Counted from the first letter of the stretch, positions 11,301 to 23,064 are shown. The stretch: DNA of 28,681 nt from Kitasatospora phosalacinea (GCF_000717185.1 NZ_JNYE01000104.1:1-28681); one strand, 5' to 3'. Notes: generated by a model not told the origin, from the letters alone. Program-made: numbers and translations.

Positions 11301-12788
11301 GACCTCATCGCCTCCCTCGGTGCCACCACCGGGAGCGCCGAGGACTTCAAGGCCCTGCCGCCCGAGGAGCTGCGCGCGCTCGTCGACCGGGCCTTCGAGC
11401 GGTTCTTCGCCACCGCGAGCCTCCTGGGCACCCCGCAGGTCTGCGCCGACATGATCGACCGCATGAAGGCCGCCGGGGCCGACGAGGTCGCCTGCCTGGT
11501 CGACTTCGGCGTCGAGGACAAGGCCGCCCTCGACGCGCTGGCCCACCTCGTCACCGTCCGCGACATCAGCGAGGAACGCCGGAGCGCCGCCCTGGCCGAG
11601 GCCGAGGAGCCCCTCGCCGAGCAGCTGCGCACCCACCGGGTCACCCACCTGCAGTGCACGCCCTCCCTGGCCCGCGCCCTGCTCGCCGACCAGGACACCC
11701 GCACCGAACTGCCCCGGCTCACCCGGCTGCTGGTCGGCGGCGAGGCCCTGCCCACCGACCTCGCCCACGCCCTCGCCGGCACCGTCGCGGGCACCGTCCA
11801 CAACATGTACGGGCCCACCGAGGCCGCCGTGTGGGCCACCACCTCCCCCGCCTCCGCCCAGGGCCCCGCCACCATCGGGCGGCCGCTGGCGGGCGTCCGC
11901 GCCTACGTCGCCGACCAGGACATGCGCCTGTGCCCCGTCGGCGTCCCCGGGGAGCTCCTCCTGGCCGGCGAGGGCGTCGTCCGCGGCTACCTCGGCCGCA
12001 ACGACACCACCGCCGAGCGCTTCCAGCCCGACCCCTTCTCCACCACGCCCGGCACCCGCCTCTACCGCACCGGGGACCTGGCCCGCTGGACGTCCCAGGG
12101 CACCCTCGAGTTCCTCGGCCGCCTCGACGACCAGGTCAAGTTCCACGGCCACCGGATCGAGCTCGGCGAGATCGAGAGCGCCCTGGCCCAGCACCCCGCC
12201 GTGCGCTCCGCCGTCGCCGTCATCCGCGGCACCGGTGCCGAAGGACGCCTGATCGCCTACTACGTGCCCGCCGCCGGGCGCACCGCCACCGCCACCGAAC
12301 TGCGCGCCCACCTGGCCACCCGGCTGCCCGGCTACATGCTGCCCGGCGCCGTCCACGCCATCGACGCCGTCCCGCTGACCCCGAACAAGAAGGTCGACCG
12401 CAACGCCCTGCCCGACCTGACCGAGAGCCGCCCCGAGGGCACCACCGCCTACGCCCCGCCCACCAACGACACCGAACGCCTGGTCACCGACGTGTGGCGG
12501 GACGTCCTGGGCGTCGAACGCGTCGGGTTGGACGACAGCTTCTTCGCCCTGGGCGGCAACTCGCTGCTCGTCGTCGTCGCCCGCGCCCGGCTGCTCGAAC
12601 AGCGTGACAGCGCCCTGTCCCTGGTCGACATGTTCCGCTACCCCTCCGCCCGCGCCCTGGCCCAGGCCATCGACCGCGCGCCCGGATCCGACGACGACAG
12701 CCCGGCCGCGGGCGCCGCCGCCCGCGCCGCCGCCCGCCGCGGCGCCAAGCACTCCGCCGCACGCCGCGCCGGCAGGACAGGAGCGTGA
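8376..12788 (+). CDS. NRPS module C-A-T with luciferase-like monooxygenase inserted in A
   Basis: GTG at 8376 overlaps the previous stop by 4 bp (GTGA), so translation is coupled. The 1470-residue protein starts with a C domain (HHLACDA at 149-155, with Ala for the usual final Gly). A begins normally ([11 protein letters not shown] at 632, FDISV at 677) and is then split by a luciferase-like FMN-type monooxygenase at about 719-1050. This domain opens [12 protein letters not shown] and includes [13 protein letters not shown] resumes with [10 protein letters not shown] at 1143, YRTGD at 1230 and NKKVDR at 1337. T has its serine at about 1396. Pocket residues read DIVQLGMVW(K), close to the glycine code DILQLGLIWK. 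Insertion between motifs A4 and A5 resembles, as I recall, the glycine modules MtaG and MelG of myxothiazol and melithiazol, where the oxygenase leads to a terminal amide. No thioesterase follows. The alternative is an inactive oxygenase with plain glycine incorporation. Confidence 0.95.
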   Translation: MSTPLETGTGEDDRAPLSYAQQRLWFLDQLQPGSSVYNVPLGYDITGPLDADALERALTATARRHEILRTAFRSVAGTPHQVVLAPAPVTVPVTDLTGPGRSPEQVAALAAALADEEAAVPFDLVAGRVIRARLLRLGPEHHRLLLTVHHLACDAPAVGTLGKEIEAHYRAALDGGGQEPGELPMQYADFAHWQQQTLAGPELGRLLGYWKQHLAGMPAQNLPTDHPRPPVQSYRGAALTFALPPEAVRRLEELGRGEGATLYSVLLAAFAVLLRAHVGQDEVVVGTPVSGRERPELAPLIGFFTNTLVLRCDLAARPTFRGLVRRLWEEVKGALAHQDLPFEKLVEELHPDRDLAQNPLFQVLFSYRHEDREGGLHLEGCRVSPVLGDTGAARFDLTLSLTRTPDGATGRLEYSTDLFEEATARRLADRYAQVVAAAAQDPDRAVDELAVLPPEELDVLAGWHAGPRAHTSQALVHRLLAERVAATPDATALIASDATLTYRELDDRAEQFAARLRRLGVAADEPVGVHLHRTSLLMVALLGILKAGAAYLPLDPDYPSGRLAFMVADAGVRLVVADPANAASAGRLGAARVVVPGEQGDDGPTGDGRTDDRGDGAAGPEVTPDNLAYVIYTSGSTGRPKGVMVTHRNVANLFAGMSEAFGEDEPSTWLALTSVSFDISVVELLWALTHGHRIVLRREPPLRAAPAAGGPDLRARSRPIDFSLLYFGSDSEASPEDRYRLLLEGAKFADRNNFAAVWTPERHFHQFGGLYPNPSVMAAAVAAVTERVHVRAGSVVMPLHDPLRVAEEWSAVDNLSAGRVGISLASGWHANDFVLAPDHYAARKQLMLDGLAEVRSLWSGQKTTRRNGVGAQVEVGIYPKPVQDRLPVWLTSAKHPETFRMAGEAGTGVLTHLLGHSLDELAEKIALYRRTWREHGHGPGDGHVAVMVHTFVGTDLEEVRELVREPMSRYLETSFDLIASLGATTGSAEDFKALPPEELRALVDRAFERFFATASLLGTPQVCADMIDRMKAAGADEVACLVDFGVEDKAALDALAHLVTVRDISEERRSAALAEAEEPLAEQLRTHRVTHLQCTPSLARALLADQDTRTELPRLTRLLVGGEALPTDLAHALAGTVAGTVHNMYGPTEAAVWATTSPASAQGPATIGRPLAGVRAYVADQDMRLCPVGVPGELLLAGEGVVRGYLGRNDTTAERFQPDPFSTTPGTRLYRTGDLARWTSQGTLEFLGRLDDQVKFHGHRIELGEIESALAQHPAVRSAVAVIRGTGAEGRLIAYYVPAAGRTATATELRAHLATRLPGYMLPGAVHAIDAVPLTPNKKVDRNALPDLTESRPEGTTAYAPPTNDTERLVTDVWRDVLGVERVGLDDSFFALGGNSLLVVVARARLLEQRDSALSLVDMFRYPSARALAQAIDRAPGSDDDSPAAGAAARAAARRGAKHSAARRAGRTGA

Positions 12789-12837
12789 GCGTGCCCACCA
12801 CCACACCGACACGGCAACGAGCACGAGGGGGCCTCGG

Positions 12838-12841
<4 letters not shown>
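12785..12841 (+). CDS. Possible 18-codon mini-ORF between NRPS and PKS genes
   Basis: GTG at 12785 overlaps the upstream TGA, and the frame ends in TGA at 12839-12841, overlapping the GTG start of the ketosynthase gene. It would read [18 protein letters not shown]. Its only plausible role is to carry ribosomes across the 49-bp gap (translational coupling). It may be chance. Confidence 0.2.
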
Positions 12842-15347
<2,506 letters not shown>

Positions 15348-15363
<16 letters not shown>

Positions 15364-16202
15364 TCGCCATCGTCGGTGCGGGCGTCATGGGCACCGGAAT
15401 CTCGACGCTCGTCGTCGGACAGGGGCTGCCCGTCGTCCTGGTGGACATCGACCAGGGCGTCCTGGACCGCGCCGCCACCGCGGTCCGCCACGGCCTGCGC
15501 CACGGCCAGCTCATCGGCGCGCTGCCCCCCGGCACCGCCCCGGGCCGCCTGCGCACCACCCTGCGGCTGCAGGACGTCGCCGACGCCGACGTGGTCATCG
15601 AGGCCGTCACCGAGGCGCCCGACCGCAAGGCCGACGTCCTCGCCGCCGTCTCGGCGCTCGTCTCCCCCGGGACCCCGGTCATCTCCAACACCTCCGGCAT
15701 CCCCATCGACGAGATGGCCGCCTGGGTCAAGGACCCCGGCAGCCTGATCGGCACCCACTTCATGAACCCCGCCTACCTCATCCCCATGGTCGAGGTCATC
15801 CGCGGCCCCCGGACCACCGACCCGACCGTCCAGCGGGTCCTGTCCACCCTCACCCGGATCGGCCGTCGCCCCGTCGTCGTGCGCGACGCACCCGGCTTCG
15901 TCACCAGTCGGCTCCTGCACCCCATGATCAACGACGCGGCCCGCGTCGTCAGCGAGGGCACCGCCACCGCCGAAGACGTCGACACCCTCATGCAGGGCTG
16001 CCTCGGCCACCCCACGGGCCCGCTGCGCACCGCGGACCTGATCGGCATCGACAACCTCGTCGACGCCCTGGAAGAACTCCACGCCCGGACCGGCGACGAG
16101 CGGTGTCGCCCCAGCGAACTGCTCCTCGAGAAGGTCCGGCGGGGCGAGCTCGGCCGAAAGAGCGGCCGCGGCTTCTACTCCTACAGTGAGGCACAGTCAT
16201 GA
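15348..16202 (+). CDS. 3-hydroxyacyl-CoA dehydrogenase-like protein, extender-unit pathway (FkbK type)
   Basis: This 284-residue NAD-dependent dehydrogenase has an N-terminal Rossmann motif GAGVMGTGIS (10-19). The catalytic His137 and Glu149 pair is spaced by 12, as in hydroxyacyl-CoA dehydrogenases (GTHFMNPAY... VEVI). The C-terminal helical domain ends GRKSGRGFYSY. In FK520- and ansamitocin-type clusters this enzyme oxidises glyceryl-ACP on the way to hydroxymalonyl-ACP. ATG 15348 is preceded by GGAGG and overlaps the ketosynthase gene by 16 bp; its end overlaps the ACP start by 4 bp (ATGA). The neighbours make the pathway role much likelier than fatty-acid or butanoate metabolism. Confidence 0.9.
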
Positions 16203-16492
16203 CCCCCGAGCAGCACACCGCCAAGGCGCCCCTCGACACCGACGCCGTCATCGACCAGATCACCCGCTTCGTCGCCGAGGAGACCCGCACCGCCCCCGAC
16301 GCCGACCAGGACCTGTTCACCACCGGCCTGGCCAACTCCATGTTCGCCATGCAGCTGGTCGTCTTCCTGGAGCAGACCTACGCCGTCACGGTCGCCGGTC
16401 CCGACCTGCAGCTGTCCAACTTCCGCACCGTCAAGAGCATGGCCGCCCTGGTCGGCCGGCTCCAGGCGCAGGCCGCCGGCACCGATGTCTGA
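16199..16492 (+). CDS. Discrete acyl carrier protein for extender-unit synthesis (FkbJ type)
   Basis: This 97-residue carrier protein has a phosphopantetheine serine at 47 in the context LFTTGLANSMFAMQLV. That pattern is typical of the stand-alone ACPs of methoxymalonyl clusters rather than the DSL motif of module ACPs. It would hold the three-carbon unit while it is oxidised and perhaps methylated. It is also the only ACP near the ketosynthase, so it may present the extender to it and receive the condensed chain. It overlaps its upstream neighbour by 4 bp and its downstream neighbour by 8 bp. Confidence 0.92.
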   Translation: MTPEQHTAKAPLDTDAVIDQITRFVAEETRTAPDADQDLFTTGLANSMFAMQLVVFLEQTYAVTVAGPDLQLSNFRTVKSMAALVGRLQAQAAGTDV

Positions 16493-17621
16493 CGCGCCGG
16501 TCCCAGGACACCGGGACGTCTGGGACCTGGTGCGGCAGGACGCCGGTGCCTGGGACACGGCCGGCGAGATCCCCCGCACCGTCCTGGGCGAACTGGGGGC
16601 CGCCGGGGTGCTGTGCGCCGAGGTCCACAAGCAGTACGGCGGCCTCGGCCTCACCAGCCGCGACAGCGGGGAACTCACCGCCCACGCCGGGAGCCTGTGC
16701 AGCTCGCTGCGCAGTGTCATGACCTCCCAGGGCATGGCCGCCTGGACCATCCAGCGCCTGGGCACCGCCGAGCAACGCGCCGCCTTCCTGCCCCAGCTGA
16801 CCGGCGGCCGCCTCGCGGCCGTCGCGTTCAGCGAACCCGACGCCGGCAGCGACCTGGGTGCCATGAGCACCCGGGCGCACCACGACGGCGACAGCGTGGT
16901 CCTCGACGGCAGCAAGACCTGGATCACCGCCGCCGCCTACGCCGACCTGATCGTCGTCATCGCCAGGAGCGGGGACGGCGCCGTCGCGGTCGTCGTCCCC
17001 TCCGGCACCCCGGGCGTGCGGATCGAGAAGGTCGCCCACCCGATGGGCTGCCGCGCGGCGGGCCACGCCCAGGTCCACCTGGAGGGCGTGCGGGTGCCCG
17101 CCGCGAACGTCCTGGGCGGCACCGCGCTCGCCCTGCCCTTCCTGATCACCACCGCCCTCGCCTACGGCCGGATGTCCGTGGCCTGGGGCTGCGTCGGCAT
17201 CCTGCGCGGCTGCCTGGCCGCCGTGACCGAACACGCCGCCACGCGCCGCCAGTTCGGCCGGCCGATCGGCGAGCACCAGCTCGTCGCCCGCCGGATCGCC
17301 GAGCTCTACGCCTCCGAGCGCATCGCCACCGGCGTGTGCCGCGAGGCCGCCGAGCACTGGGAGGCCGGCTCGCCGAGCCTGGTCATCTCGACCGTCCTGG
17401 CCAAGCACGTCAGCGCGACCCAGGCCGTCCAGGGCAGCGCCTCGGCCCTGCAGACCATGGCCTCCGCCGCCGCCGTCGACGGCCACGTCGTCGCCCGCGC
17501 CTACCGCGACGCGAAACTGATGGAGGTCATCGAAGGCAGCAGCGAGATCTGCCAACTCGAACTCGCCAGGCACGCCCTGGCCACCGGGAGAACCACCGCG
17601 CGAAAGGAGTCGGCGCAGTGA
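16485..17621 (+). CDS. Acyl-CoA dehydrogenase-like flavoprotein, extender-unit pathway (FkbI type)
   Basis: This 378-residue protein has the acyl-CoA dehydrogenase layout. The N-terminal helical domain has QYGGLGLTSRD, the middle FAD-contacting strand is AFSEPDAGSDLGAM, and the C-terminal part has TRRQFGRPI and ends in VIEGSSEICQ, where family members carry the base or neighbouring EG motif. In the methoxymalonyl-ACP route such enzymes act on the ACP-bound three-carbon unit with FkbK-type dehydrogenases to give hydroxymalonyl-ACP. The start overlaps the ACP gene by 8 bp. Its position between ACP and FkbH-type genes supports the role. Its substrate is inferred from context only. Confidence 0.9.
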   Translation: MSDAPVPGHRDVWDLVRQDAGAWDTAGEIPRTVLGELGAAGVLCAEVHKQYGGLGLTSRDSGELTAHAGSLCSSLRSVMTSQGMAAWTIQRLGTAEQRAAFLPQLTGGRLAAVAFSEPDAGSDLGAMSTRAHHDGDSVVLDGSKTWITAAAYADLIVVIARSGDGAVAVVVPSGTPGVRIEKVAHPMGCRAAGHAQVHLEGVRVPAANVLGGTALALPFLITTALAYGRMSVAWGCVGILRGCLAAVTEHAATRRQFGRPIGEHQLVARRIAELYASERIATGVCREAAEHWEAGSPSLVISTVLAKHVSATQAVQGSASALQTMASAAAVDGHVVARAYRDAKLMEVIEGSSEICQLELARHALATGRTTARKESAQ

Positions 17622-18715
17622 GCGGACCGCAGCCGTCCGACCAACCGCCCCCCACCGTCAAGTGCGTCGTCTGGGACCTCGACAACACCCTGTGGAAGGG
17701 GACCCTCCTCGAGGGCGACGACGTCGCCGTGGACAGCCGCGTCCGCGAGACCGTCCTCGGCCTCGACGCCCGCGGCATCCTGCAGGCCGTCGCCAGCAAG
17801 AACGACCACCGGCCCGCCTGGCAGCGCCTGGAGGACCTCGGCCTCGCCGAGTACTTCGTCCAGGCCAGGATCGGCTGGGGCCCCAAGTCGGCGTCCGTCC
17901 GGGAGATCGCCGACGAGCTGAAGTTCGCCCCGCACACGATCGCCTTCGTCGACGACCAGCCCGCCGAGCGCGCCGAAGTGGCCTTCCACCTCCCGCAGGT
18001 GCGCTGCTACCCGGCCGAGGCCGCGGCCGGGCTGCTGGACCTGCCCGAGTTCACCCCGGCCACGGTCACCGTCGACTCGCGCCGCCGCCGCCAGATGTAC
18101 CAGGCCAACGCGCGCCGCCAGGCCGAGCAGGAGTCCTTCGAGGGCCCCTCGCAGGAGTTCCTGCGCTCCCTGGACCTCGCCATGGAGATCCGCCGGGCCA
18201 CCCACGAGGACCTCTCGCGCATGGAGGAACTCACCTTGCGCACCAGCCAGATGAACGCCACCGGCGTCCACTACTCCGACGCCGACCTGCGCGCGCTGCT
18301 GGACGACGCCCGGCACGAGGTCCTCGCCGTCACGATGAGCGACCGCTTCGGCTCGCACGGCGCCGTCGGCGTCGCCCTCGTCGAACGCGGCCCCTCGGTC
18401 TGGCACCTCAAGCTCCTGGCGACCTCCTGCCGCGTCGTCTCCTTCGGCGCCGGCGCCACCGTCCTGAACTGGCTGGTCGGCGAAGCGGCCGCGGCCGGTG
18501 CGCACCTGATCGCGGACTTCCGGCCCACCGCGCGCAACCGGGTCATGGAGGTCGCCTACCGGTTCGCCGGGTTCACCGACGAGCTCTGCGCCTGCCTGGC
18601 CCAGCTGTCCCAGCCCGAGGGCGGACAGACGCAGCGGCTGCACATCACGCCGGCCCCCCGGCCGGCGCCCGAGACCCTGCGCCTGACCGCGGTCGCCCTG
18701 ACCGCCGCCCCCTGA
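17618..18715 (+). CDS. FkbH-like HAD protein (glyceryl-ACP formation)
   Basis: This 365-residue protein has a HAD phosphatase-like N-terminal domain with the nucleophile motif VWDLDNTLWKG (Asp20, Asp22), ASKND, and FVDDQPAERAEV. It is followed by a GNAT-like C-terminal half (from about 185, EIRRATHEDLSRM). FkbH proteins load a glyceryl group from 1,3-bisphosphoglycerate onto a discrete ACP, the first step to hydroxymalonyl-, methoxymalonyl- or glyceryl-derived units. GTG 17618 has AAAGGAG upstream and overlaps the previous stop by 4 bp. It is the last gene of the operon before the hairpin at 18937. The full oxidising set upstream argues for a malonate-type extender rather than a tetronate. 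Confidence 0.93.
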   Translation: MSGPQPSDQPPPTVKCVVWDLDNTLWKGTLLEGDDVAVDSRVRETVLGLDARGILQAVASKNDHRPAWQRLEDLGLAEYFVQARIGWGPKSASVREIADELKFAPHTIAFVDDQPAERAEVAFHLPQVRCYPAEAAAGLLDLPEFTPATVTVDSRRRRQMYQANARRQAEQESFEGPSQEFLRSLDLAMEIRRATHEDLSRMEELTLRTSQMNATGVHYSDADLRALLDDARHEVLAVTMSDRFGSHGAVGVALVERGPSVWHLKLLATSCRVVSFGAGATVLNWLVGEAAAAGAHLIADFRPTARNRVMEVAYRFAGFTDELCACLAQLSQPEGGQTQRLHITPAPRPAPETLRLTAVALTAAP

Positions 18716-18804
18716 CCCGTCGCTCCCCCTCCGGCGCGCCTTGCGGGCGCGCACCGGCAGCGGCGCCCGCGCCCGTCCGTCCCCGCCCACCGGCGGGAGC
18801 GGGC

Positions 18805-18858
18805 GGGCGCAGGCGTGTGCGGGCGCAGGCGTGTGCGGGCAGGGGCGCAGGCGTGTGC
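18805..18858. repeat. Three copies of a 16-bp repeat
   Basis: GGGCGCAGGCGTGTGC occurs at 18805-18820, 18821-18836 and 18843-18858. The unit is short and nearly tandem, lies between convergent genes, and has no coding or regulatory role that I can see. Confidence 0.7.
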
Positions 18859-18936
18859 GGGCCGCGGGCCCGCGGGCGGGGCCGTCCTCGTCGCGGCACC
18901 CGGGCGGCACGCGGCGGGAGTGCCGGGCACGCGGAA

Positions 18937-18965
18937 GAGTCCCCCGACGGGCTGTCGGGGGACTC
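18937..18965. terminator. Bidirectional terminator hairpin between convergent operons
   Basis: GAGTCCCCCGAC pairs perfectly with GTCGGGGGACTC across a 5-nt loop, a 12-bp stem. It lies between the ends of the FkbH-like gene (plus) and the O-methyltransferase gene (minus). There is no long T run, as is common in high-GC actinomycetes. Confidence 0.8.
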
Positions 18966-18999
18966 CCTGGCTACCGGGCCCGTCTCCGGGGCCGCGGTG

Positions 19000-19662
19000 T
19001 CAGCGCTTGCGGGCCAGCGTGATGCCGTCGGCCATGGTGAGCATGGAGACGTCCACGCGGGGATCGTCGCGCAGTGCCGTGTTGAGGGCCCGGACCGCGA
19101 CGGTGTCCGGGTCGTGGCTGTCGGGGTCGACGACCCGGCCGAAGAACAGCGTGTTGTCGATCACGATCAGCCCCTGCGGGCGGGTGAGGCCGAGCGCGGC
19201 CTCGTAGTAGGCGCCGTAGTTGGCCTTGTCGGCGTCGATGAAGACGAGGTCGAAGCTCTCCTTGCCCCGTTCGTCGAGGAGGTCGGCCAGGGTCTGCGCC
19301 GCGTCGCCGATCCGGACGTCGATGCGGTCGGCGACGCCGGCCCGCCGCCAGTAGTCGGCGCCGATGGCCGGCCACCGCCCGTTGAGGTCGAGGGTGACGA
19401 GCGTGCCCTGCGGCGGCAGCGCGCGGGCCATGCACAGCGTGCTGTAGCCGGTGAAGGTGCCGATCTCCAGGACCGACCGGGCGCCGGTCAGGCCCACCAG
19501 GAGCGCCAGCAGTTGGCCCTCCTCGGCCATCACCTGCATGGCCGAGCCGCCGGGCAGTCCGGCGGTCTGCTCGCGCAGTTCGGCCAGCAGGGGGTCCTCG
19601 CGCAGGGAGACGGCGCGCACGTACTCGCGGATTTGCGGGGTCGCCACGATCTGCTCTGCCAT
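19000..19662 (-). CDS. CCoAOMT-type SAM-dependent O-methyltransferase
   Basis: This 220-residue protein is of the caffeoyl-CoA O-methyltransferase type. SAM motif I is [11 protein letters not shown] (64-74), and the metal-site motif is IDADKANY at about 142-149. Enzymes of this size and type (FkbG-like) methylate the hydroxyl of hydroxymalonyl-ACP in methoxymalonyl pathways, so with the FkbH/I/J/K-like genes opposite it would complete that set. It might instead methylate a hydroxyl on the finished peptide. It starts 7 bp after the upstream methyltransferase stop, so the two are cotranscribed. Confidence 0.88.
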   Translation of the reverse strand: MAEQIVATPQIREYVRAVSLREDPLLAELREQTAGLPGGSAMQVMAEEGQLLALLVGLTGARSVLEIGTFTGYSTLCMARALPPQGTLVTLDLNGRWPAIGADYWRRAGVADRIDVRIGDAAQTLADLLDERGKESFDLVFIDADKANYGAYYEAALGLTRPQGLIVIDNTLFFGRVVDPDSHDPDTVAVRALNTALRDDPRVDVSMLTMADGITLARKR

Positions 19663-19669
19663 GGCGCGG

Positions 19670-20488
19670 TCACCGCCGCCTGGCGGTGCAGGAGAAGGAC
19701 AGCGGGATCGGGTCGCCGGGGATGCGCCAGTTGTGCTCGCCGTCGGGCACCATCAGCGGGAGCCGCTGGCGGGCGTCGTAGGGGGCCTCGCGGACGCGCT
19801 CGATGGTCAGCCCGGCCTTGACGAGGGCGTTGAGGACCTGCTCCACGCTCCAGCGCCAGCCGTAGATGCTGTGGGTCTCCACCTCCACCTCGTCGGCGAT
19901 CTTGTCGGCGTAGCTGGAGGACATCTCGTGGTGCACGTCCCGGGACTTGAACAGCGAGCGGGCCAGCCGCAGTTCGCCGTCGACGTCGCTGAAGAGGGTC
20001 AGCATGGGGTGGATCTCGACGACGGTGAGGGTGCCGCCCGGCTTGACGTACTGCGCCGCGATCTCGGCCCAGCGGTCGATGTCGGGCAGGAAGGACAGCG
20101 TGCCGTAGCCGGTGAAGACCATGTCGAACTGGCCGTCGAGGACGTCGGGCAGGTCGTAGAGGTTGGCCTGGACGAAGCTGGCGTCGAGGTCGAGGTCGGA
20201 GGCGAGTTCGCGGGCGATGTCGATGGCCTCGTCGGAGATGTCGGTGCCGGTGACCTTCGCGCCCAGGCGGGCCAGCGAGAGCGAGTTGACGCCGATGTGG
20301 CACTGGAGTTCGAGCAGGGTCTTGCCGCTGACGTCGCCGAGCTCCTCCTGCTCCAGCTTGCGCAGCATGTTGTGGCCCTGCTTGAACCTTTCGACGCTGT
20401 AGTAGGAGGACTGCATGTGCGCCCGTGCTCGCAGGTTGAAGCCTTCCCGGTTGGCCGATATCTTCTCGAGGTCGCTCATGGAGGTCAT
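19670..20488 (-). CDS. Class I SAM-dependent methyltransferase, substrate unknown
   Basis: This 272-residue protein has a Rossmann-type methyltransferase core: motif [10 protein letters not shown] (58-66), then GTDISDEAI, and a motif-IV region [16 protein letters not shown]. The N-terminal extension is charged. ATG 20488 overlaps the regulator's stop by 4 bp (ATGA), with an AAGGGA ribosome site. It resembles general small-molecule methyltransferases and shows no feature that names the acceptor. N-methylation of the free amine left by the absence of a starter C domain, or a second O-methylation, are possible roles; both are guesses from context. Confidence 0.85.
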   Translation of the reverse strand: MTSMSDLEKISANREGFNLRARAHMQSSYYSVERFKQGHNMLRKLEQEELGDVSGKTLLELQCHIGVNSLSLARLGAKVTGTDISDEAIDIARELASDLDLDASFVQANLYDLPDVLDGQFDMVFTGYGTLSFLPDIDRWAEIAAQYVKPGGTLTVVEIHPMLTLFSDVDGELRLARSLFKSRDVHHEMSSSYADKIADEVEVETHSIYGWRWSVEQVLNALVKAGLTIERVREAPYDARQRLPLMVPDGEHNWRIPGDPIPLSFSCTARRR

Positions 20489-21912
20489 CGCTGTTTCCCT
20501 TCGACGTGGACGGGCGGTTGGATGCGGTCGCCGACGACCAGCGGGCCCAGCTCGCGGCGGCTGGCCACCCCGAGCTTCTGGTAGGCGCGGCCCAGGTAGT
20601 TGTCGACGGTGCGGGCGGACAGCACCAGCCGGTGTCCGATGACGGGGCTGGTGAAGCCGCCTGCGGCCAGGAGCACGACGTCCCGTTCGCGGCTGGTGAG
20701 GCCGACCAGGGGTGCGGTCAGCTGCAGCAGCGGGGTCGTCGCGGTGGGACAGGCGAGGGTGCTGGGAGGGGCGCAGGTGCGGCGCAGGGCGGCCGCGGCG
20801 GTGGCGGTCTCCGCGGCGAGCAGGTCCATGCCCAGCTCGGTGAACTTCGCGGTGACGAGGTCCAGGGCCGCGGGGTCGGAGCGGGACAGTGCGGCCGCCG
20901 CGGCGGCCATGGTCGGCACGACCGGTCCGGGGACCAGGTGGGTGAGCGCGGCCAGGCGGTGGCGGACGGCGTGGGGGTTGCCCAGCCGGGCCACGTCGTA
21001 GCTCGCGGTGGCTTCGACGGCGTACTGGCCCAGGGCCATGGCGGTTTCGGCGGCGGCCAGGGCCTGGCGGGCGGCGAGGGTGGTGTTCCCGCAGGCCGCG
21101 GTGGCCCAGGCCCGGCTGAGCGTCGACCAGGGCTGGAAGAGGCGGTTCCGGTGCTGCCCGTCCCGGTCGGCGGCGGCCTGGTCCCCGAAGACGGCGAGTG
21201 CGGCGGGGCGCGGTGCCAGCATGAGGCGGGGGGCGGGGAATCCGAACGGGTGCGCGGCACCGACCGTGTCGACGACCCGGCCGCGCATCGCCAGCCAGCC
21301 GTCGGCCCGCGCGGTGTTCCCGGCGGCCACCTCGTCGCGGTAGCCGTTCTCGGCGATGCGGCACGCGTGGCGCACCTGGCCCGCCATCAGCAGCGCGAAG
21401 CAGTGCGCGTAGCCGATCTCGGCGAACCAGGGGCGGCCCGGCTCGGGCGGGTCGGCGGCGGGCGCCCGGGCCGCGACGACCAGGGTGGTGGCCGTCGGCC
21501 GGATCCCCGCGTCGAGCGCGTGCCGTTCGGACGGGGACGTCTCGGGGGCGGCGCCCTCGGCGGCGCAGCCGTCCAGGAACAGCAGATCGGCCCAGTGGTC
21601 CCGGGCCGCGTGGCCCTCGGCACCGTCCTCCGTTCCCGGGCGGGCGGCCGCACCGGCGGCCGTGCCCTCCCAGGAGGAGATGGCGGCCGCGGTCACCGCC
21701 CAGTGGGTGCAGCCGACCGGGGCGTCCCCCGGGCGGTGGGGTGGCGGCTCGGCCAGCGCGAGGGAGCCTAATCGGTGTGCGGCGGATTCGTTCGCCCGTT
21801 CCGCTTTCACGGTACCGCTGCCGGTGACCACGATGCCGACCCGGTGCGCCGGCCTTGTCTCGGCAATTGACTGCACCACAAGGAACCCCCCCTGCATGCT
21901 GAAAGGAGACAT
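20485..21912 (-). CDS. LuxR-family transcriptional regulator, TTA-containing
   Basis: With the start at ATG 21912 this is 475 residues. A LuxR-type helix-turn-helix lies at the C-terminus, about 405-465 (LTSRERDVVLLAAGG ... SARTVDNYLGRAYQKLG). The middle is alanine-rich and helical, like the tetratricopeptide-like part of LAL regulators. No Walker A or B motif is seen, so it looks like a LAL protein without its ATPase half. A TTA leucine codon at 21769-21771 (codon 48) suggests bldA-dependent translation. The start is uncertain: ATG 21897 and a GTG pair behind GGGGGG are alternatives. It heads the operon with the two methyltransferases and is the best candidate for a pathway-specific activator. 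Confidence 0.85.
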   Translation of the reverse strand: MSPFSMQGGFLVVQSIAETRPAHRVGIVVTGSGTVKAERANESAAHRLGSLALAEPPPHRPGDAPVGCTHWAVTAAAISSWEGTAAGAAARPGTEDGAEGHAARDHWADLLFLDGCAAEGAAPETSPSERHALDAGIRPTATTLVVAARAPAADPPEPGRPWFAEIGYAHCFALLMAGQVRHACRIAENGYRDEVAAGNTARADGWLAMRGRVVDTVGAAHPFGFPAPRLMLAPRPAALAVFGDQAAADRDGQHRNRLFQPWSTLSRAWATAACGNTTLAARQALAAAETAMALGQYAVEATASYDVARLGNPHAVRHRLAALTHLVPGPVVPTMAAAAAALSRSDPAALDLVTAKFTELGMDLLAAETATAAAALRRTCAPPSTLACPTATTPLLQLTAPLVGLTSRERDVVLLAAGGFTSPVIGHRLVLSARTVDNYLGRAYQKLGVASRRELGPLVVGDRIQPPVHVEGKQR

Positions 21913-22046
21913 TTCGTGCTGCGGTCCCCGCCCGGAATGTGACCGTGCGGGGAGCAAACGGAATTCCGTCCGTCCGGTTTTCCGGCAGGGCGCAGGGCGC
22001 CGCTGTTCGCGCGGCGTTCCGTGCCGCTCCCGCCGGAGCCCGCGGC

Positions 22047-22067
22047 CGGTCCGTGGTTCACGGACCG
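22047..22067. terminator. Hairpin downstream of the SDR gene
   Basis: CGGTCCGTG and CACGGACCG form a 9-bp perfect stem with a 3-nt loop. It lies about 110 bp past the stop of the minus-strand SDR gene and upstream of the LuxR regulator start. It is probably a terminator; a regulator operator is also possible. Confidence 0.5.
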
Positions 22068-22176
22068 CGGCCGACGGGCATTCGCGGATTCCCGGTGCCG
22101 GACCCGAATCCGGCAATCCGCTTCGGGCCGGTGCCGCGCCGCCCGGGGCCCGGGCGGCGCGGACACGGGGTGCGGT

Positions 22177-22851
22177 CTAGGCGGCGTCGACCGCCTTCTC
22201 GATGGGGGTCGACCCGCCGACCACCACGTAGATGCGGCCGGCGGTCCCGGGCCGGTCGACGAGCGCCTCCAGGACGCCGGCGACGTCCTCCCGGGCGACC
22301 TGGTCGAACCTGGCGTGCCGGGGCGCGACCCTGGCGCCGGCGGTGAGTTCGACGGTGCCCTCGCCGCCGCCGTCGGTGAGCACGCCGGGCCGCAGGACCG
22401 TCCAGTCCAGCTCGGTGCGGGAGAAGATGTGCTGCTCGGCGGCGTGCTTGGCCCGCAGGTAGACGGCGTAGCCCTCGCCGATGCCGCGGTCCTCGGCGCA
22501 GCCGACGTTGATGGAGCTGACGTGCAGGAACCGGCGCACGCCGGCCTTCTCGGCCGCGTCCATGACGAGCACGACGGCGGCGCGGTCCATCTTGTCCCGG
22601 CGCGCGGCGGTGGCGCTGTTGCCCGAGCCGGCGGAGAAGACGACGGCGTCCGCTCCGGCCAGGACCGCGGCCACCTCGTCCACCGTCGCGCGTTCGAGGT
22701 CGAGCAGGGCGGCGTCCCCGCCGAGCTTCCTGATGTCCTCGATGTGGCGGGGGTTGCGCACGATGCCCACGACGGAGTCGCCCCGGTGCGCGAGTCGCCG
22801 GGTTAACCGCATGGCGATCTTCCCGTGGCCGCCGGCAATGACAATCTTCAT
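22177..22851 (-). CDS. NAD(P)-binding atypical SDR (NmrA-like)
   Basis: This 224-residue protein has an N-terminal Rossmann motif (IAGGHGKIAMRL), VVFSAGSGN and LHVSSIN, and then a YAVYLRAKHAAE segment matching the Y-x-x-x-K pattern of extended or atypical SDRs. Relatives act as NAD(P)H-dependent reductases or redox sensors. It could reduce a ketone of the pathway product, but housekeeping or stress functions are equally open. ATG 22851 has AAAAGG upstream. Codon 16 is TTA (22804-22806). It lies just downstream of the winged-helix regulator on the same strand, which may control it. Confidence 0.85.
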   Translation of the reverse strand: MKIVIAGGHGKIAMRLTRRLAHRGDSVVGIVRNPRHIEDIRKLGGDAALLDLERATVDEVAAVLAGADAVVFSAGSGNSATAARRDKMDRAAVVLVMDAAEKAGVRRFLHVSSINVGCAEDRGIGEGYAVYLRAKHAAEQHIFSRTELDWTVLRPGVLTDGGGEGTVELTAGARVAPRHARFDQVAREDVAGVLEALVDRPGTAGRIYVVVGGSTPIEKAVDAA

Positions 22852-23064
22852 TCGTTAACCTTTTCCGGATTCAGTGCTTCGGGTTTCCCCGGATTCGGTA
22901 CCGAGGGTGTGCGGAACCGCCCCGCCCAGCCTGTGCCGCACCAATGGCCCGGGCCGGCGGATTGCCCGACCCGGACAGCGGCGCGCACGTTCGAGGAAGC
23001 AAAGCATGCTGTCGCCCCTCCAGCCGCCGTGGCGGCTCCGGGCGTTTCACTCGAATGGTTATTG

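Noticed and set aside
18805..18858. CRISPR-like array
   Set aside because: There are only three 16-bp units, without proper spacers and with no cas genes nearby; it is a short tandem repeat.
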